The notes beneath the pieces are model-generated. The model was not told where the DNA came from. It saw only the letters and a program-made list of their open reading frames with translations, and searched no databases. Shown here one piece after another: positions 15,427-24,897 of a stretch of 64,000 nt of DNA (position 1 is the first letter of the stretch; every line of letters starts with the position of its first letter). This stretch comes from DAHUXT01 sp036273675 (lineage in GTDB: Bacteria > Chloroflexota > Ktedonobacteria > Ktedonobacterales > JADMIN01): positions 62,001 to 126,000 of the forward strand of contig DASUHD010000035.1 in the NCBI GenBank assembly GCA_036273675.1. The letters are read 5' to 3'. Made by a program: the position numbers and the translations under genes.

Positions 15427-16977
15427 ATGCTTACCGCCATTGTCTTCCTGCCCCTGCTCGCAGGCGTCATCGTTCTGCTGGCGCCCCAACGCTCGGCGCG
15501 CTGGATCGCGGCAATCTTCACGGGGGCCATTTTTCTGCTGAGCCTGTGGCTCTATTTCGGGCTGCTCGGCGGCAGCTTCGGCGATGTGGCGCACCCGCAG
15601 TGGTACGAGCATCTCGACTGGATCAACCTCCAGGTTGGCACGACGACCTTCCGTGTGGACTACGCGCTCGGCGTCGATGGCCTGAGCATCCTGATGCTGA
15701 TCCTCAATGCGTTTTTGTCGTTCCTCGCGGTCATCGGCTCGTGGAATATTCAGCCGCGCCAGAAATTTTACATGGCGCTGCTGCTCATCCTGGAGACCGG
15801 CGTCGCGGGCGTCTTCGCCTCGTATGATCTCTTCCTCTTCATCTTCTTCTGGGAGGTGGAGCTGATCCCGATGTTCCTGCTGATTGGCATCTGGGGTGGC
15901 GCACGCCGCGAGTACGCCGCGTGGAAGTTCCTGCTGTACACCCTCATCGGCTCGGTCTTCACGCTTGGCGGCATCTTCCTACTCTACATCCAGGCTGGTG
16001 GCAAGTCGGCCAACTTCCAGTATCTCTCCGTGGCGGGGCCGCAGATAACGGGTACGATTCCGTTCTTTGGCGCCTCGCTCTCGCTGCCGGTGGTGATCTT
16101 CATTCTGATCTGTGTCGCCTTTGCGGTGAAGATGCCGATGTGGCCGGTGCATACCTGGCTGCCAGACGCCCACACCGAGGCGCCGACGGCAGTCAGTGTG
16201 CTGCTGGCGGGCATCCTGTTGAAAATGGGCGCGTACGGCCTGATTCGCATCGGCTTCGGCTTTTTGCCGCAGGGACTCGAACCTATCGCGCCCTGGCTGG
16301 GTATCATCGGTGCGATCAGCGTGCTCTGGGGTGCGGGCGCCTCGATGGTCCAGAAGGACATGAAGCGGATGATCGCCTACTCCAGTGTGAGCCACATGGG
16401 CTACATCTCGCTGGGCGTCGCGGCAGCGGCGGTCGCTACGAGCGCTGGTGCGCTCAACTTCCGCGAAGCGGCGCTCACAGGCGCATCGCTCCAGATGTTC
16501 GCGCATGGACTCATCACGGGCATGCTCTTCTTCTGTGTCGGCGTGCTCTACGAGCGCGCGCATACCCGCGAGATTGACATCTTTGGCGGCATTGGCAAGG
16601 TGATGCCGGTGCTGATGTTACTCTACTCCTTCGCCTGTTTCACGTCGCTCGGTCTGCCGGGCGGCGCGGGATTCGTCGCCGAGTATCTGACTTTCACTGG
16701 CTCCTATGCGACACTGCCAGTGCAGACGATATTCGCGGTCTTCGGGATTGTGCTGACGGCGGGATACCTGCTGTGGATGCTGCGGCGTTCGTTCTATGGC
16801 GCGCTCAATCCCAAGTGGGCCTGGCTGACCGACGCATCGGCGCGCGAGCGCGCGATTCTGATCGCGCTCGTCGTCGTGATTCTCCTGGTTGGCATCTATC
16901 CCGCCCCATTCATTGATCTACTCTCGCCGAGCGTACATCACATGCTCACGACGGCGCAGAGTGTGGTGGCACGATAA
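15427..16977 (+). CDS. nuoM: NADH-quinone oxidoreductase subunit M
   Basis: NuoM is an antiporter-like proton-pumping subunit of complex I, next to NuoL in the membrane arm. The 516-residue protein has about 14 helices and the expected motifs: FFWEVELIPMFLLIGIWGG with the conserved Glu, and KMPMWPVHTWLPDAHTEAPTAVSVLLAG with the conserved Lys and the HTxxPxAHT-like loop. QKDMKRMIAYSSVSHMGYI follows. GGAAGGAG precedes the ATG. No insertion or frame defect is seen. Confidence 0.96.
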   Translation: MLTAIVFLPLLAGVIVLLAPQRSARWIAAIFTGAIFLLSLWLYFGLLGGSFGDVAHPQWYEHLDWINLQVGTTTFRVDYALGVDGLSILMLILNAFLSFLAVIGSWNIQPRQKFYMALLLILETGVAGVFASYDLFLFIFFWEVELIPMFLLIGIWGGARREYAAWKFLLYTLIGSVFTLGGIFLLYIQAGGKSANFQYLSVAGPQITGTIPFFGASLSLPVVIFILICVAFAVKMPMWPVHTWLPDAHTEAPTAVSVLLAGILLKMGAYGLIRIGFGFLPQGLEPIAPWLGIIGAISVLWGAGASMVQKDMKRMIAYSSVSHMGYISLGVAAAAVATSAGALNFREAALTGASLQMFAHGLITGMLFFCVGVLYERAHTREIDIFGGIGKVMPVLMLLYSFACFTSLGLPGGAGFVAEYLTFTGSYATLPVQTIFAVFGIVLTAGYLLWMLRRSFYGALNPKWAWLTDASARERAILIALVVVILLVGIYPAPFIDLLSPSVHHMLTTAQSVVAR

Positions 16978-17001
16978 CGCTCTAAGGCAGGAGATAGTTC
17001 G

Positions 17002-18498
17002 ATGACATCTCATATTGACGTGGCGCAGATATGGCTGCTCTCGCCAGAATTGAGCGTGGTGCTGCTCTCGTTTCTTGTGCTGGGCCTGGACCTGGTGACA
17101 CGCCGCAAAGCGGTGGTCTGGGCGGTGGCGTTCTTTGGCTTGCTCGTGCCACTGGCGCTCACCCTCTCGCTGACGTTCGACTGGTTTGGCCCGCGCCCGA
17201 CCACCGGCTTCTTTGGCATGCTCACCACCGACTCCTACGCGCTCTTCTTCAACTATCTGTTCCTGGTGATCGGCTTCGCCGTGGTGCTGGTCTCCTTTCA
17301 GTATGTCGAGAAGTTTCTGCGGGCGACGCCGGGCGAGTATTACGCCATCATCCTGATGTCGCTGGCAGGCATGATGCTGATGGGCGGCACAGGCGAGCTA
17401 ATTACCATCTACATCGCGCTTGAGTTGACCAGCATCCCACTCTATATCCTCGCTGGCCTCTCCCGCCGCGATGGACGCTCCGCTGAGGCGGCCATCAAGT
17501 ACGTGCTGCTGGGCGCGATGTCGTCGGCGATCCTGCTGTATGGCATGGCGCTGCTCTATGGCGCGACCGGCTCGACTGACCTGACTGAGATCGCGAAGAC
17601 GGTCACGACGCTGGGCAACGGCAATCTAATGGTGCTGGCGGCGGACATTTTCATCTTCGCGGGATTCGGCTTCAAGATTTCGGCTGTGCCGTTCCACATG
17701 TGGGCGCCAGATATCTACGAGGGCGCGCCAACGCCCGCGACGCTCTTCTTCTCGGTCGGCTCCAAGGCGGCGGGATTCGCGGCGCTGGTACGGGTCTTCG
17801 TCTTCGGCGGCCTCTTCGCGCATAGCGATGTCTACCTCTGGGTGATGCTGGCAATCGTGGCGGCGCTGACGATGACGCTAGGCAATGTCGTGGCGATAGT
17901 GCAGACGAACATCAAGCGCATGATGGCCTACAGCAGCATCGGCCAGGCGGGCTACCTGCTGCTGGGGCTGGCGGCCATCGCCATCCATGATGAACCGGTC
18001 GGTACAACGGCGGTGCTGGTCTTCCTCGTCGTCTTCGTCGTCACCAACATCGGCGCGTTCACGGGCATCATCGCGCTGGCCGACGCGACAGGCAAAGAGA
18101 ACATCCGCGACTTCGACGGCTTTGGTCGGCGCAGCCCGTGGATCGCGGCGGGCATGGCGTTCTGTCTGCTGGCGCTGGCGGGTATCCCACCGATGGCAGG
18201 CTTCCTGAGCAAGCTGTTCATCTTCTTCACGGCCTGGGGCCAGGGCAGCGCGCTGACCTTCCTGGTCATCCTCGGCCTCATCAACAGCACGATCTCAATC
18301 GTCTACTACGCCAACGTCGTCTGGCGCATGTATGCCGTCGAGCCGCAGAAGAAAGAGCGCATCCCGGTGCCTGGCTCGGTCTCGCTGACGATGGCGCTTG
18401 CCGTCCTCGGTATCTTCGCGCTGACCATCGTCATCGGCGTGCTGATGACGCAGGCGGCTGGCGGCGCGGGCAGCCTCATCCAGGTGCTCGGACACTAA
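17002..18498 (+). CDS. nuoN: NADH-quinone oxidoreductase subunit N
   Basis: NuoN is the third antiporter-like subunit of complex I. The 498-residue protein shows YIALELTSIPLYILAGLSRRD, then FKISAVPFHMWAPDIYEGAPTPATLFFS (key Lys) and QTNIKRMMAYSSIGQAGYLLLG. GCAGGAG is placed before the ATG. It is the last gene of the nuoJKLMN unit and is followed by a strong terminator. The lack of nuoA-I here means complex I genes are split between loci, or the rest are far upstream or elsewhere. Confidence 0.96.
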   Translation: MTSHIDVAQIWLLSPELSVVLLSFLVLGLDLVTRRKAVVWAVAFFGLLVPLALTLSLTFDWFGPRPTTGFFGMLTTDSYALFFNYLFLVIGFAVVLVSFQYVEKFLRATPGEYYAIILMSLAGMMLMGGTGELITIYIALELTSIPLYILAGLSRRDGRSAEAAIKYVLLGAMSSAILLYGMALLYGATGSTDLTEIAKTVTTLGNGNLMVLAADIFIFAGFGFKISAVPFHMWAPDIYEGAPTPATLFFSVGSKAAGFAALVRVFVFGGLFAHSDVYLWVMLAIVAALTMTLGNVVAIVQTNIKRMMAYSSIGQAGYLLLGLAAIAIHDEPVGTTAVLVFLVVFVVTNIGAFTGIIALADATGKENIRDFDGFGRRSPWIAAGMAFCLLALAGIPPMAGFLSKLFIFFTAWGQGSALTFLVILGLINSTISIVYYANVVWRMYAVEPQKKERIPVPGSVSLTMALAVLGIFALTIVIGVLMTQAAGGAGSLIQVLGH

Positions 18499-18535
18499 CG
18501 CGACAGCGACAAGGCAACGGCGACAGCTATTCAAA

Positions 18536-18579
18536 ACCTCGCCCCTCTGGCTTCCCGGCCATCAGGGCGAGGTCTTTTT
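18536..18579 (+). terminator. Rho-independent terminator after nuoN
   Basis: ACCTCGCCC (18536-18544) pairs with GGGCGAGGT (18565-18573), a perfect 9-bp stem, followed by CTTTTT. The loop of 20 bases contains a further GGC/GCC pairing. An AAAA run on the left side could let it also work weakly for the convergent TIGR03118 gene. Confidence 0.9.
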
Positions 18580-18629
18580 CAGTGGTCATGCACTACAGGC
18601 GCCGACATCAGGCGGGTATTGAGAAATCG

Positions 18630-19769
18630 TCAGCGACCAATGCTCACCAGCGAGCCGAACAGGCCGTCCGCCTCATCATTGAGACCTGCCGTGAAGAACA
18701 GCGTCGTGCTTGGCCCAGCATTCGCGTCATTGCCGAAGTCCAGTCCCCACAAGCCGTCGATGCTGATGGGCTTGTGCTTCGCGTCGCGCAGTTGGCCGCG
18801 GAAACCCCCGGTTTGCGGATCATAGGCGTTGATGCGTCCATTGCCGAAGTTGCCAATCAACAGATCGCCGCCGAACCGTCCGAAGCTCTCTGGCGCCAGA
18901 GCCAGCCCCCACGGCGAGTTGAGTTGCCCGCGTGTCACCAGCCTGTGGAGGAGATGTCCGCTGGTATCGTAGACATCCACAAACCCATGGCCCTGCCCGG
19001 CCACGTCATCGTGCTTGGCCGCGTCCTGTTTGGCATAGGTGACAACAAGGTTGCCGTTGATAGCGGCGATGCCGAAAGGCGCATAGCCACGCGGTATCTT
19101 GGGATCGGTAAAGGAGCCTGCCAGGTGCGCCTGACCGAAATGGTCGTTGAACACGTCTATCGTGCCCGCGCGGAAATTGGTGGCGTAGAGAAATGTGCCA
19201 GCGCCGTTGCTTGCCAACGCCAGCCCTTTGTAGACTGCGCCGGGTGACTTGTCCACTTCGAGGATGGCGTGCGTGGGATCCACATTCCGATTCCATCCCG
19301 AGATCGTGCCGTCCTCGGTAGCGAACAGGAAGAGCGCGGCGCCTGAATTGTTGCCCTGTGAGACGACGAATCCAGATGTCGGGTTGAAGACGATTCCCGT
19401 CGGCGCGGCGGTCGTACCCGCTGGACTACCCTTTGGCGGCGGGATTGTCACGACAAGCGGCGAGCCTACCGGGAATGGGTTGCCCGCTCCATCGTAGAGC
19501 GTACTGACACCAGTTCCATTGTCCGCGATCCAGAAAGGAGTAGTTGGGCCATGCACGATCCCCCACGAGTTGACGAGGTTGGGATCGGTCACACGGGCAA
19601 CACCCGGCAGGTCGGAGACCAGATTGGTCTGCTGGTAAAACCCATTGCGGCCATCGGCGCTGGCTGTCTGCTGAGCTAACAGCAGACCTGCGCTGAGCGC
19701 TACCGCGATGGCCAGGAGACGAAGCGCCATATTCAGGGCGCGTGGACGCATGAAACGCATCGTTCGCAT
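18630..19769 (-). CDS. Secreted TIGR03118 family protein
   Basis: A 379-residue exported protein with a clear N-terminal signal peptide: basic MRTMRFMRPR, a hydrophobic core (MALRLLAIAVALSAGLLLA), then an Ala-rich cleavage region ending near QQTASA. The mature part follows the TIGR03118 pattern: FYQQTNLVSDLPG near the start, then LVNSWGIVHGPTTPFWIADNGTG, TGIVFNPTSGF, GFVDVYDTSGHLLHRLV and LLIGNFGNGRINAYDPQTG. The family is a beta-propeller-like secreted protein of unknown function. The start has GGAGGATG upstream. It is divergent from the MFS gene across a 375-base gap. Confidence 0.85.
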   Translation of the reverse strand: MRTMRFMRPRALNMALRLLAIAVALSAGLLLAQQTASADGRNGFYQQTNLVSDLPGVARVTDPNLVNSWGIVHGPTTPFWIADNGTGVSTLYDGAGNPFPVGSPLVVTIPPPKGSPAGTTAAPTGIVFNPTSGFVVSQGNNSGAALFLFATEDGTISGWNRNVDPTHAILEVDKSPGAVYKGLALASNGAGTFLYATNFRAGTIDVFNDHFGQAHLAGSFTDPKIPRGYAPFGIAAINGNLVVTYAKQDAAKHDDVAGQGHGFVDVYDTSGHLLHRLVTRGQLNSPWGLALAPESFGRFGGDLLIGNFGNGRINAYDPQTGGFRGQLRDAKHKPISIDGLWGLDFGNDANAGPSTTLFFTAGLNDEADGLFGSLVSIGR

Positions 19770-20144
19770 GGAGTAACATCCTCCTCTGGCTGAGATAGCT
19801 TCCTAACATCAGCCGCACAACGTCCCAACAACTCCTGCGCTGTTTTCGTGTCTGGTTGGAGAATGCGAGCCTGTCTGCGTGATTCTTCTCCTCAGCCCCC
19901 ATCCATCCTTCGATTGTCGAACAGGTCTTCTCGTGTCGTGCGCTCCGGGTCAGCCAGTATGCATCCTGATCAGGAGATGCGCTCCCGGTGCGCGGCGCCT
20001 CAACACGGCACTTCAGTGCTACGAGTATTTACGTAGTGAGTTACAGGCATATGAACCAAGGGCCGCTGTAATCAGGTGGCCCGGTGATGTATGCTCTGTC
20101 AGGCGCGTCTCTGGGTGGGCGCCGCTGGCAAGGATGGAGCGCGC
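19770..20144. other. Divergent intergenic region with 12-bp palindrome
   Basis: This 375-base region separates the divergent TIGR03118 and MFS genes. It holds a perfect 12-bp palindrome, TCCTGATCAGGA (19964-19975), about midway. That position and symmetry would suit a dimeric repressor, for example one controlling the MFS exporter, but no regulator gene is adjacent. No convincing -35/-10 pair was found. Confidence 0.35.
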
Positions 20145-21761
20145 ATGTCCCTCGACGCGAAACGCACGCGGTCAACGCAGTCAATCGAGCTGTGGACGCT
20201 GGTTGGGACGATTCTGGCGTCCAGCATGGCATTTATCGATAGTTCCGCGCTGAATGTCGTTCTCAGCAACCTTCAGAGCGATTTTGGCGCATCTGGCGCG
20301 CAGCTGCTCTGGATCGTGAACGCCTACCTGCTGATGCTGGCGGCGCTCATCCTCACGGGCGGCGCGCTGGGCGACCGATTTGGCCGGAAGCGTATCTTCA
20401 GCATGGGCATCGCGCTCTTCGCCGTGGCCTCGCTGGCCTGCGGTCTCGCGCCGACGATTGGTCTGCTGCTGGTCGGGCGCGTCATTCAGGGGATTGGCGG
20501 CGCGCTGATGGTGCCGGGGAGTCTGGCGATCATCACGGCCACCTTCAAGCGGCGGCGGCGCGGCTGGGCCATCGGTATCTGGTCCGCCGCCAGCACGCTC
20601 ACCACGATGGCGGGGCCAGCCGTTGGCGGCGTCTTCGCCAGCCTCGGCCTCTGGCGGCTCGTCTTCTTCATCAATGTGCCGCTGGCGGTCGTCGCGCTCT
20701 TCGCCCTCATGCATGTGCCGGAGACGCGCGACGAGACGGCGACTGGCCGCTTCGATATCTGGGGTACGCTGCTGGTGGTGTTAGGCCTTTTTGGCGTCAC
20801 CTTCGGCGCGATTGGCCTGGGCAACGGCTCCGGCGCGGAGGGCGTCAACCCGCTGGATGTCCTCTCGCTCGTCGGGGGTGTCGTCGCACTAGCGCTTTTC
20901 ATTGTCGTCGAGATGCGTAGCGCCCACCCAATGATGCCGCTTTCCATCTTCCGCTCGCGTACCTTTGTCGGCACGAATGTGATGTGTGTCTTTCTCTATG
21001 GCGCGCTCTCCGGCACGTTATTCTTCTTTCCGCTGAACCTCATCCAGATTCAGGGCTACAATCCGGCGCTGGCGGGCCTGGCGACTCTGCCGTTCTCGAT
21101 TGTGCTGGCTATCCTCTCACCGATGATGGGTCGCATGGCCGACCGCGTTGGGCCGCGCCTATTGCTGACGGTGGGGCCGAGCGTCGTCGCGCTGGGCTTC
21201 GTCCTGCTGGCGCTGCCGGGTATCACATCGGGGCCGGTCGCCTACTGGTGGACCTATTTTCCGGGCATCCTGGTGATCGGCGCTGGCATGGGCATCACCG
21301 TCGCGCCGCTGACCACGGCGGTGATGTCATCGGCTCCGACGGAACACTCTGGTCTCGCGTCTGGAGTCAACAACGCCGTGACACGTTCGGCGCAGGTGCT
21401 GGCGCTCGCCATCCTCGGCGCGGTGGCGATCTTCACCTTTTCCAGCGCGCTCCAGACGCGGGCCAACGTGCTGCCACTCTCTTCGCAGCAGCGCGCCACG
21501 CTGGTCGCCGACGCGGGCAAGCTCGGCGAGACACCCCCGCCGCCGGGCCTCGATCAGCAGGCAGCCGCGCAAGTGACGGCGGCGGTGCAGGAGTCATTCG
21601 TTAACACCTTCCGCCTGCTTTCCATCATCTCCGCCTGCATGGCGCTGCTGAGTGGCGCGCTCGCCTGGCTGCTCGTGGGGTCGCCGCGCCAGATACAGCA
21701 GGAGGCGGCGCCCGAGCAGGGATCGGCCAAAGCATCACCTGTGGATACATCGGCTGGTTAG
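20145..21761 (+). CDS. MFS drug/solute exporter, DHA2 (14-helix) family
   Basis: A 538-residue proton-driven exporter of the EmrB/QacA (DHA2) family. Motif D1 is seen at FIDSSALNVVLSNLQ, motif A at GGALGDRFGRKRIF, motif B at LLVGRVIQGIGGALMVPGSLAII, and motif C as GPAVGGVFASLGLWRLVFFINVP. Fourteen membrane helices can be traced. The ATG at 20145 was chosen because GGATGGAG lies upstream; an in-frame ATG 54 bases earlier has no site. The substrate cannot be inferred. It is convergent with the flavodoxin gene, overlapping by four bases. Confidence 0.9.
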   Translation: MSLDAKRTRSTQSIELWTLVGTILASSMAFIDSSALNVVLSNLQSDFGASGAQLLWIVNAYLLMLAALILTGGALGDRFGRKRIFSMGIALFAVASLACGLAPTIGLLLVGRVIQGIGGALMVPGSLAIITATFKRRRRGWAIGIWSAASTLTTMAGPAVGGVFASLGLWRLVFFINVPLAVVALFALMHVPETRDETATGRFDIWGTLLVVLGLFGVTFGAIGLGNGSGAEGVNPLDVLSLVGGVVALALFIVVEMRSAHPMMPLSIFRSRTFVGTNVMCVFLYGALSGTLFFFPLNLIQIQGYNPALAGLATLPFSIVLAILSPMMGRMADRVGPRLLLTVGPSVVALGFVLLALPGITSGPVAYWWTYFPGILVIGAGMGITVAPLTTAVMSSAPTEHSGLASGVNNAVTRSAQVLALAILGAVAIFTFSSALQTRANVLPLSSQQRATLVADAGKLGETPPPPGLDQQAAAQVTAAVQESFVNTFRLLSIISACMALLSGALAWLLVGSPRQIQQEAAPEQGSAKASPVDTSAG

Positions 21762-22234
21762 CGCTGCATGGCCGGATGCGGCGCCTCCAGCCGGTTGAGC
21801 AGCGTCCGCGTCCAGACGGCGGCGCGCCCCAGTTCCCCAGTGAGCAGCGGGCCTTCTGTGTCTGCAACGAAGAAGCTCTCTGGCGGCACGAGCAACGTGA
21901 CGCTCATCTGCCTGAGGCTGTCCGCCATCCTGCGCGCAGCTGAGCCAGTCATCCAGCGCGGCTTCTGGAAGCGCGTATCGAAGCAGGCGACGGCACGCCC
22001 ATGAAGCTGCTGCGGAGTAAGGTCTGCCAGCAGCGCCTGCATCGCCTTGGTGGGCCGCCATCCCTGCGTGGGGCAGCCCAGAACCAGGAGATCAACACCC
22101 TCCAGATCGAGCGGATGCGTCGGATCGACGTGAGCCAGCCGCGCCTCTCCTGTCGTACGCAGGGTATCGGCGACTGCGGCGGCGATACGTTCGGTGTTAC
22201 CAAATTGTGAATCGTAGACAACCAGGGCATGCAT
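21758..22234 (-). CDS. Flavodoxin family protein
   Basis: A 158-residue flavodoxin-fold protein. The FMN phosphate loop reads YDSQFGNTERIA (usually [S/T]xTGNT), followed by DLLVLGCPTQGWRPTKAM, the second FMN loop. The C-terminal half includes ACFDTRFQKPRWMTGSAARRMADSL, as in the flavodoxin-like proteins common in Actinobacteria and Chloroflexota. It probably carries electrons as a soluble protein. AAAGGAGG precedes the ATG. No redox partner is adjacent. Its last four bases overlap the convergent MFS gene. Confidence 0.85.
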   Translation of the reverse strand: MHALVVYDSQFGNTERIAAAVADTLRTTGEARLAHVDPTHPLDLEGVDLLVLGCPTQGWRPTKAMQALLADLTPQQLHGRAVACFDTRFQKPRWMTGSAARRMADSLRQMSVTLLVPPESFFVADTEGPLLTGELGRAAVWTRTLLNRLEAPHPAMQR

Positions 22235-22570
22235 ATGCGTCCTCCTTTGCCTGGCTTATGGCGTGGCCTGATACCATGCGAACCATGGCGCACCGCCATC
22301 CTCCAGGCAACGTAACACGGACGCATCACCAGCACGTCACAGGGACGGCGCATAGGGTCACAACTGGCTCATGTTCCATGCCTCAAAGCGGTGGCTGCCC
22401 GGATTCATATTGAAGAGCGCGCGCACAGGCAGGCTGAGCGTCAGCGTGGCAAGGCCGTGAGGCAACACTGGTCTCCTGATTGCGGCATTGACGAACCGAA
22501 GCATATACTGATTCGTACGATACACAGTAGGATGGCAGGGACGCGCTCGACATGTACTCCGAATGACTAC
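22235..22570. other. Intergenic stretch upstream of the CPBP gene
   Basis: About 335 bases between divergent flavodoxin and CPBP genes. The frame of the CPBP gene is open upstream, but that part lacks a ribosome binding site and a family match. I see no further gene and no clear promoter. Confidence 0.3.
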
Positions 22571-22626
22571 GGCAACAGGCAACAGGCAACAGGCAACAGG
22601 CGACAGGCGACAGGCGACAGGCGACA
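22571..22626 (+). repeat. 7-bp tandem repeat array, 4 + 4 copies of two variants
   Basis: Four perfect copies of GGCAACA are followed by four perfect copies of GGCGACA, then a partial GGCAA. The array ends 16 bases before the CPBP protease ATG and thus lies in its 5' leader or promoter. The sharp block change between variants suggests expansion after a single base change. Copy-number change would alter leader length by seven bases per unit and could tune expression. Confidence 0.95.
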
Positions 22627-22642
22627 GGCAATTAGAGGTACT

Positions 22643-23452
22643 ATGGCTCTCGAAGACTTGAGTGATGTTCGATTGAGGGATCTGGCGGCTTTTCCCGCGC
22701 CAGAAAAATTGCGAATTGGAATCGCCGGGCGCATAGCGGCCAGCGCATGGCGAATAAAAGAAGTCATTGGCCGCATTCCAATACGTTGGCTTGCGCTGAC
22801 AGGGATCTTGCTTGCTGGTAACATCGCCAATGCGCTCTCATGGCGGTTCGCCGTGCCCATCAACACGGGCGCATTCTCCGTCTCGCTGGCCCTGGGCCTG
22901 TATGCCATGCCAGGCTGGGGAGAGTTGCGCCGGTCACGTGCGGAGGCGTCGTCGTGGCGTCCACGCTGGCGGTCCACCATACTTGCAATCGCGGCTGGCC
23001 TCGGGCTGGCTGCTCCCTCAGTGCTCTTCTTCGCCATTACAGCGGCGCATGGTGGTCTCGGGTACGCAGCGATTCCGGATCTTCCCGCTCGGTCGCTGAT
23101 CATGCGCGAATTGGTCGAAATCCCGCTGTTGACCGCTTTTCTGGAAGAACTGGTATTCCGCCAGTATGTTTTCCGCGCGTTTGCCCAAAAAGGACTGATC
23201 GCGACGGTGCTCATCAACGCGGGTATCTTCACGCTATGGCATCTGGTCGTCACGGCGCGCACAGTCCTCGGGACCAACTTCGCCGCCTCGCCCTTACTCC
23301 TCGTGGGTTCCTACATTGGCTCGCTTGCCACGGTCTTCATCGGGGGTGTGGTGTTCGCGCTGGTGCGCTGGAAGACGGGCAGCTTCGTCTATTCCGCGCT
23401 CGCGCATTGGGTCGTCCTTGGATTAATCACACTCGCCATGTGGGTGCTGTGA
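22643..23452 (+). CDS. CPBP family intramembrane metalloprotease
   Basis: A 269-residue membrane protein of the CPBP (Rce1/CAAX prenyl protease-like, DUF CPBP) family. The catalytic motifs are present: EELVFR at residues 168-173 (EExxxR), TLWH with His200, and the late HW motif (LAHWVVLG near residue 256). About seven helices can be traced. Family members cleave membrane-embedded or prenylated peptides; many bacterial ones work in peptide maturation or immunity, but there is no bacteriocin gene here. The ATG at 22643 has AGAGG four bases upstream; the frame continues upstream through the 7-mer array but with no start signal. Confidence 0.88.
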   Translation: MALEDLSDVRLRDLAAFPAPEKLRIGIAGRIAASAWRIKEVIGRIPIRWLALTGILLAGNIANALSWRFAVPINTGAFSVSLALGLYAMPGWGELRRSRAEASSWRPRWRSTILAIAAGLGLAAPSVLFFAITAAHGGLGYAAIPDLPARSLIMRELVEIPLLTAFLEELVFRQYVFRAFAQKGLIATVLINAGIFTLWHLVVTARTVLGTNFAASPLLLVGSYIGSLATVFIGGVVFALVRWKTGSFVYSALAHWVVLGLITLAMWVL

Positions 23453-23497
23453 CGCCAGAACTGACCCGGAGTTGGAAGGGTGCACGCTGCTAGCTGC

Positions 23498-24790
23498 TCA
23501 CTCAGGCACGGGAAGCGCTCTCTTTTTCATGCCGAAGAGCATGCGTATGGGCGGAATGCGCCGGATGAGTGCCTCGTAGACTCCCATGGTGACAACGTAT
23601 GTAAAGACGACCATGATGAGAAAGGCCAGCAGCGGTTGCGTTCCGCCTGCGAGCAGTGGAAGCCCAATGAGGTAGAGCACTGCAAGATGAAATATATAGA
23701 ATGGGTAAGAGGCGTCGTTGAGATATCGTCCGACCCGGTTGGTGAAGGCGAGAAAGCGCATACTCAGACCTAGAACAGCAGTAATGCACATCCAGGCGGC
23801 CAGCGCCCGGAGGAATGCCGCCAGAATACCAGTAGCAGAGTAGTCATGCGCGAGGGAAGAATCGCCCACACCGGGAAGTTGCGTGATGATGAAGACGAGG
23901 ATTCCCAGTGCGAGGGCCACGACACCACCATCACGCCGCACAGCCTGGCGCAGCCGCTCGTCAGAGTAGATGATCGAGCCATACAGGTAGACGAGGGTGA
24001 AGAATATGAATTGCGCCAGCACATTCCAGGCGTCGGGCGCGCCCACGACCAGCCATCCCTGCCACTGCCAGCCGAGAACGGCAAGCAGGAGGCCAAGCGG
24101 CACGGCAAACAGGAAGACGCCGCCCCGATGGCGTTGGCACCAGTTTGCCAGCCACTCTATGAGGCGAGCGCCACGCGGCCTCTGCAGGTAGAGAAGAAGT
24201 GGCAGCGTAAGCAGAGAGATGATGAACAGGCGCGGGATGAACCAGAGGTGACTCCAGAAGATGAACTCATATTGCGGCGTGTAGTGGGTAAGAAACCCGA
24301 AGTATGCGCCGACAAACCAGAGATAGAACGTCACCGGAGAATCGGCGAACTGCGGATTCCATCCAGAGGGAGCGGGTATCTTGCCGATCACCCCAGGAAA
24401 CGTGTGGATGATGAGATAGTTCTGCAGCGGGATCAGCGTCAGCGAAGCAAACATAAAGGGAATGAGCAGCCGGAGGAAGCGCTCGCTCACGAAGTGGTGT
24501 GGTGTGTGCCTCGCGAGCATGGCAGATGCCGCTGCTCCCGCGATCAGGAAGAGCAGAGCGATTCCCCAACTGCCAACGGTCATCAGCGTGGACAGGCCAA
24601 TCGGGCTGGAATATCCAGTGCCGTAATACTGATCGCTGTTGGCTGAGAAGAATCCCAGGGCATGGCAAGGTACAAGGGCCAGAATGATAAAGGCGCGCAA
24701 CCAGTCGATCTCGTAGAATCGTGGTGACGCTCTCTGCCCAGTCGTGGAAGCCTGTAATGCTTGCGCAGGCAGACGCCGCAAGGTACTCAT
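23498..24790 (-). CDS. Acyltransferase 3 family membrane protein
   Basis: A 430-residue integral membrane acyltransferase of the OafA/MdoC type. The N-terminal signature FYEIDWLRAFIILALVPCHALGFF contains the family's RxxxxxxxxxxH pattern. About ten helices follow, with RFLRLLIPFMFASL and NDASYPFYIFHLAVLYLIG (the late PxYxxH-like motif). Such enzymes move acetyl, succinyl or similar groups across the membrane to sugars or lipids. GGGGAG lies before the ATG at 24790; a longer in-frame start was not used. No polysaccharide cluster is adjacent, so the acceptor is unknown. Confidence 0.85.
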   Translation of the reverse strand: MSTLRRLPAQALQASTTGQRASPRFYEIDWLRAFIILALVPCHALGFFSANSDQYYGTGYSSPIGLSTLMTVGSWGIALLFLIAGAAASAMLARHTPHHFVSERFLRLLIPFMFASLTLIPLQNYLIIHTFPGVIGKIPAPSGWNPQFADSPVTFYLWFVGAYFGFLTHYTPQYEFIFWSHLWFIPRLFIISLLTLPLLLYLQRPRGARLIEWLANWCQRHRGGVFLFAVPLGLLLAVLGWQWQGWLVVGAPDAWNVLAQFIFFTLVYLYGSIIYSDERLRQAVRRDGGVVALALGILVFIITQLPGVGDSSLAHDYSATGILAAFLRALAAWMCITAVLGLSMRFLAFTNRVGRYLNDASYPFYIFHLAVLYLIGLPLLAGGTQPLLAFLIMVVFTYVVTMGVYEALIRRIPPIRMLFGMKKRALPVPE

Positions 24791-24897
24791 AGCTCCCCCT
24801 CTCGGGGCTGGATTCTCACGTCTTTTGGTGGGAGCCATCCTTGGAGGCATGGTATCCCCGCAGCCTCACATGGCAGTCACGTCGATAATCCCGAAAA

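Noticed and set aside
22571..22626. CRISPR array
   Set aside because: The units are 7 bp with no spacers; this is a simple tandem repeat. The 10-bp array at 25851-25910 was rejected as CRISPR for the same reason.
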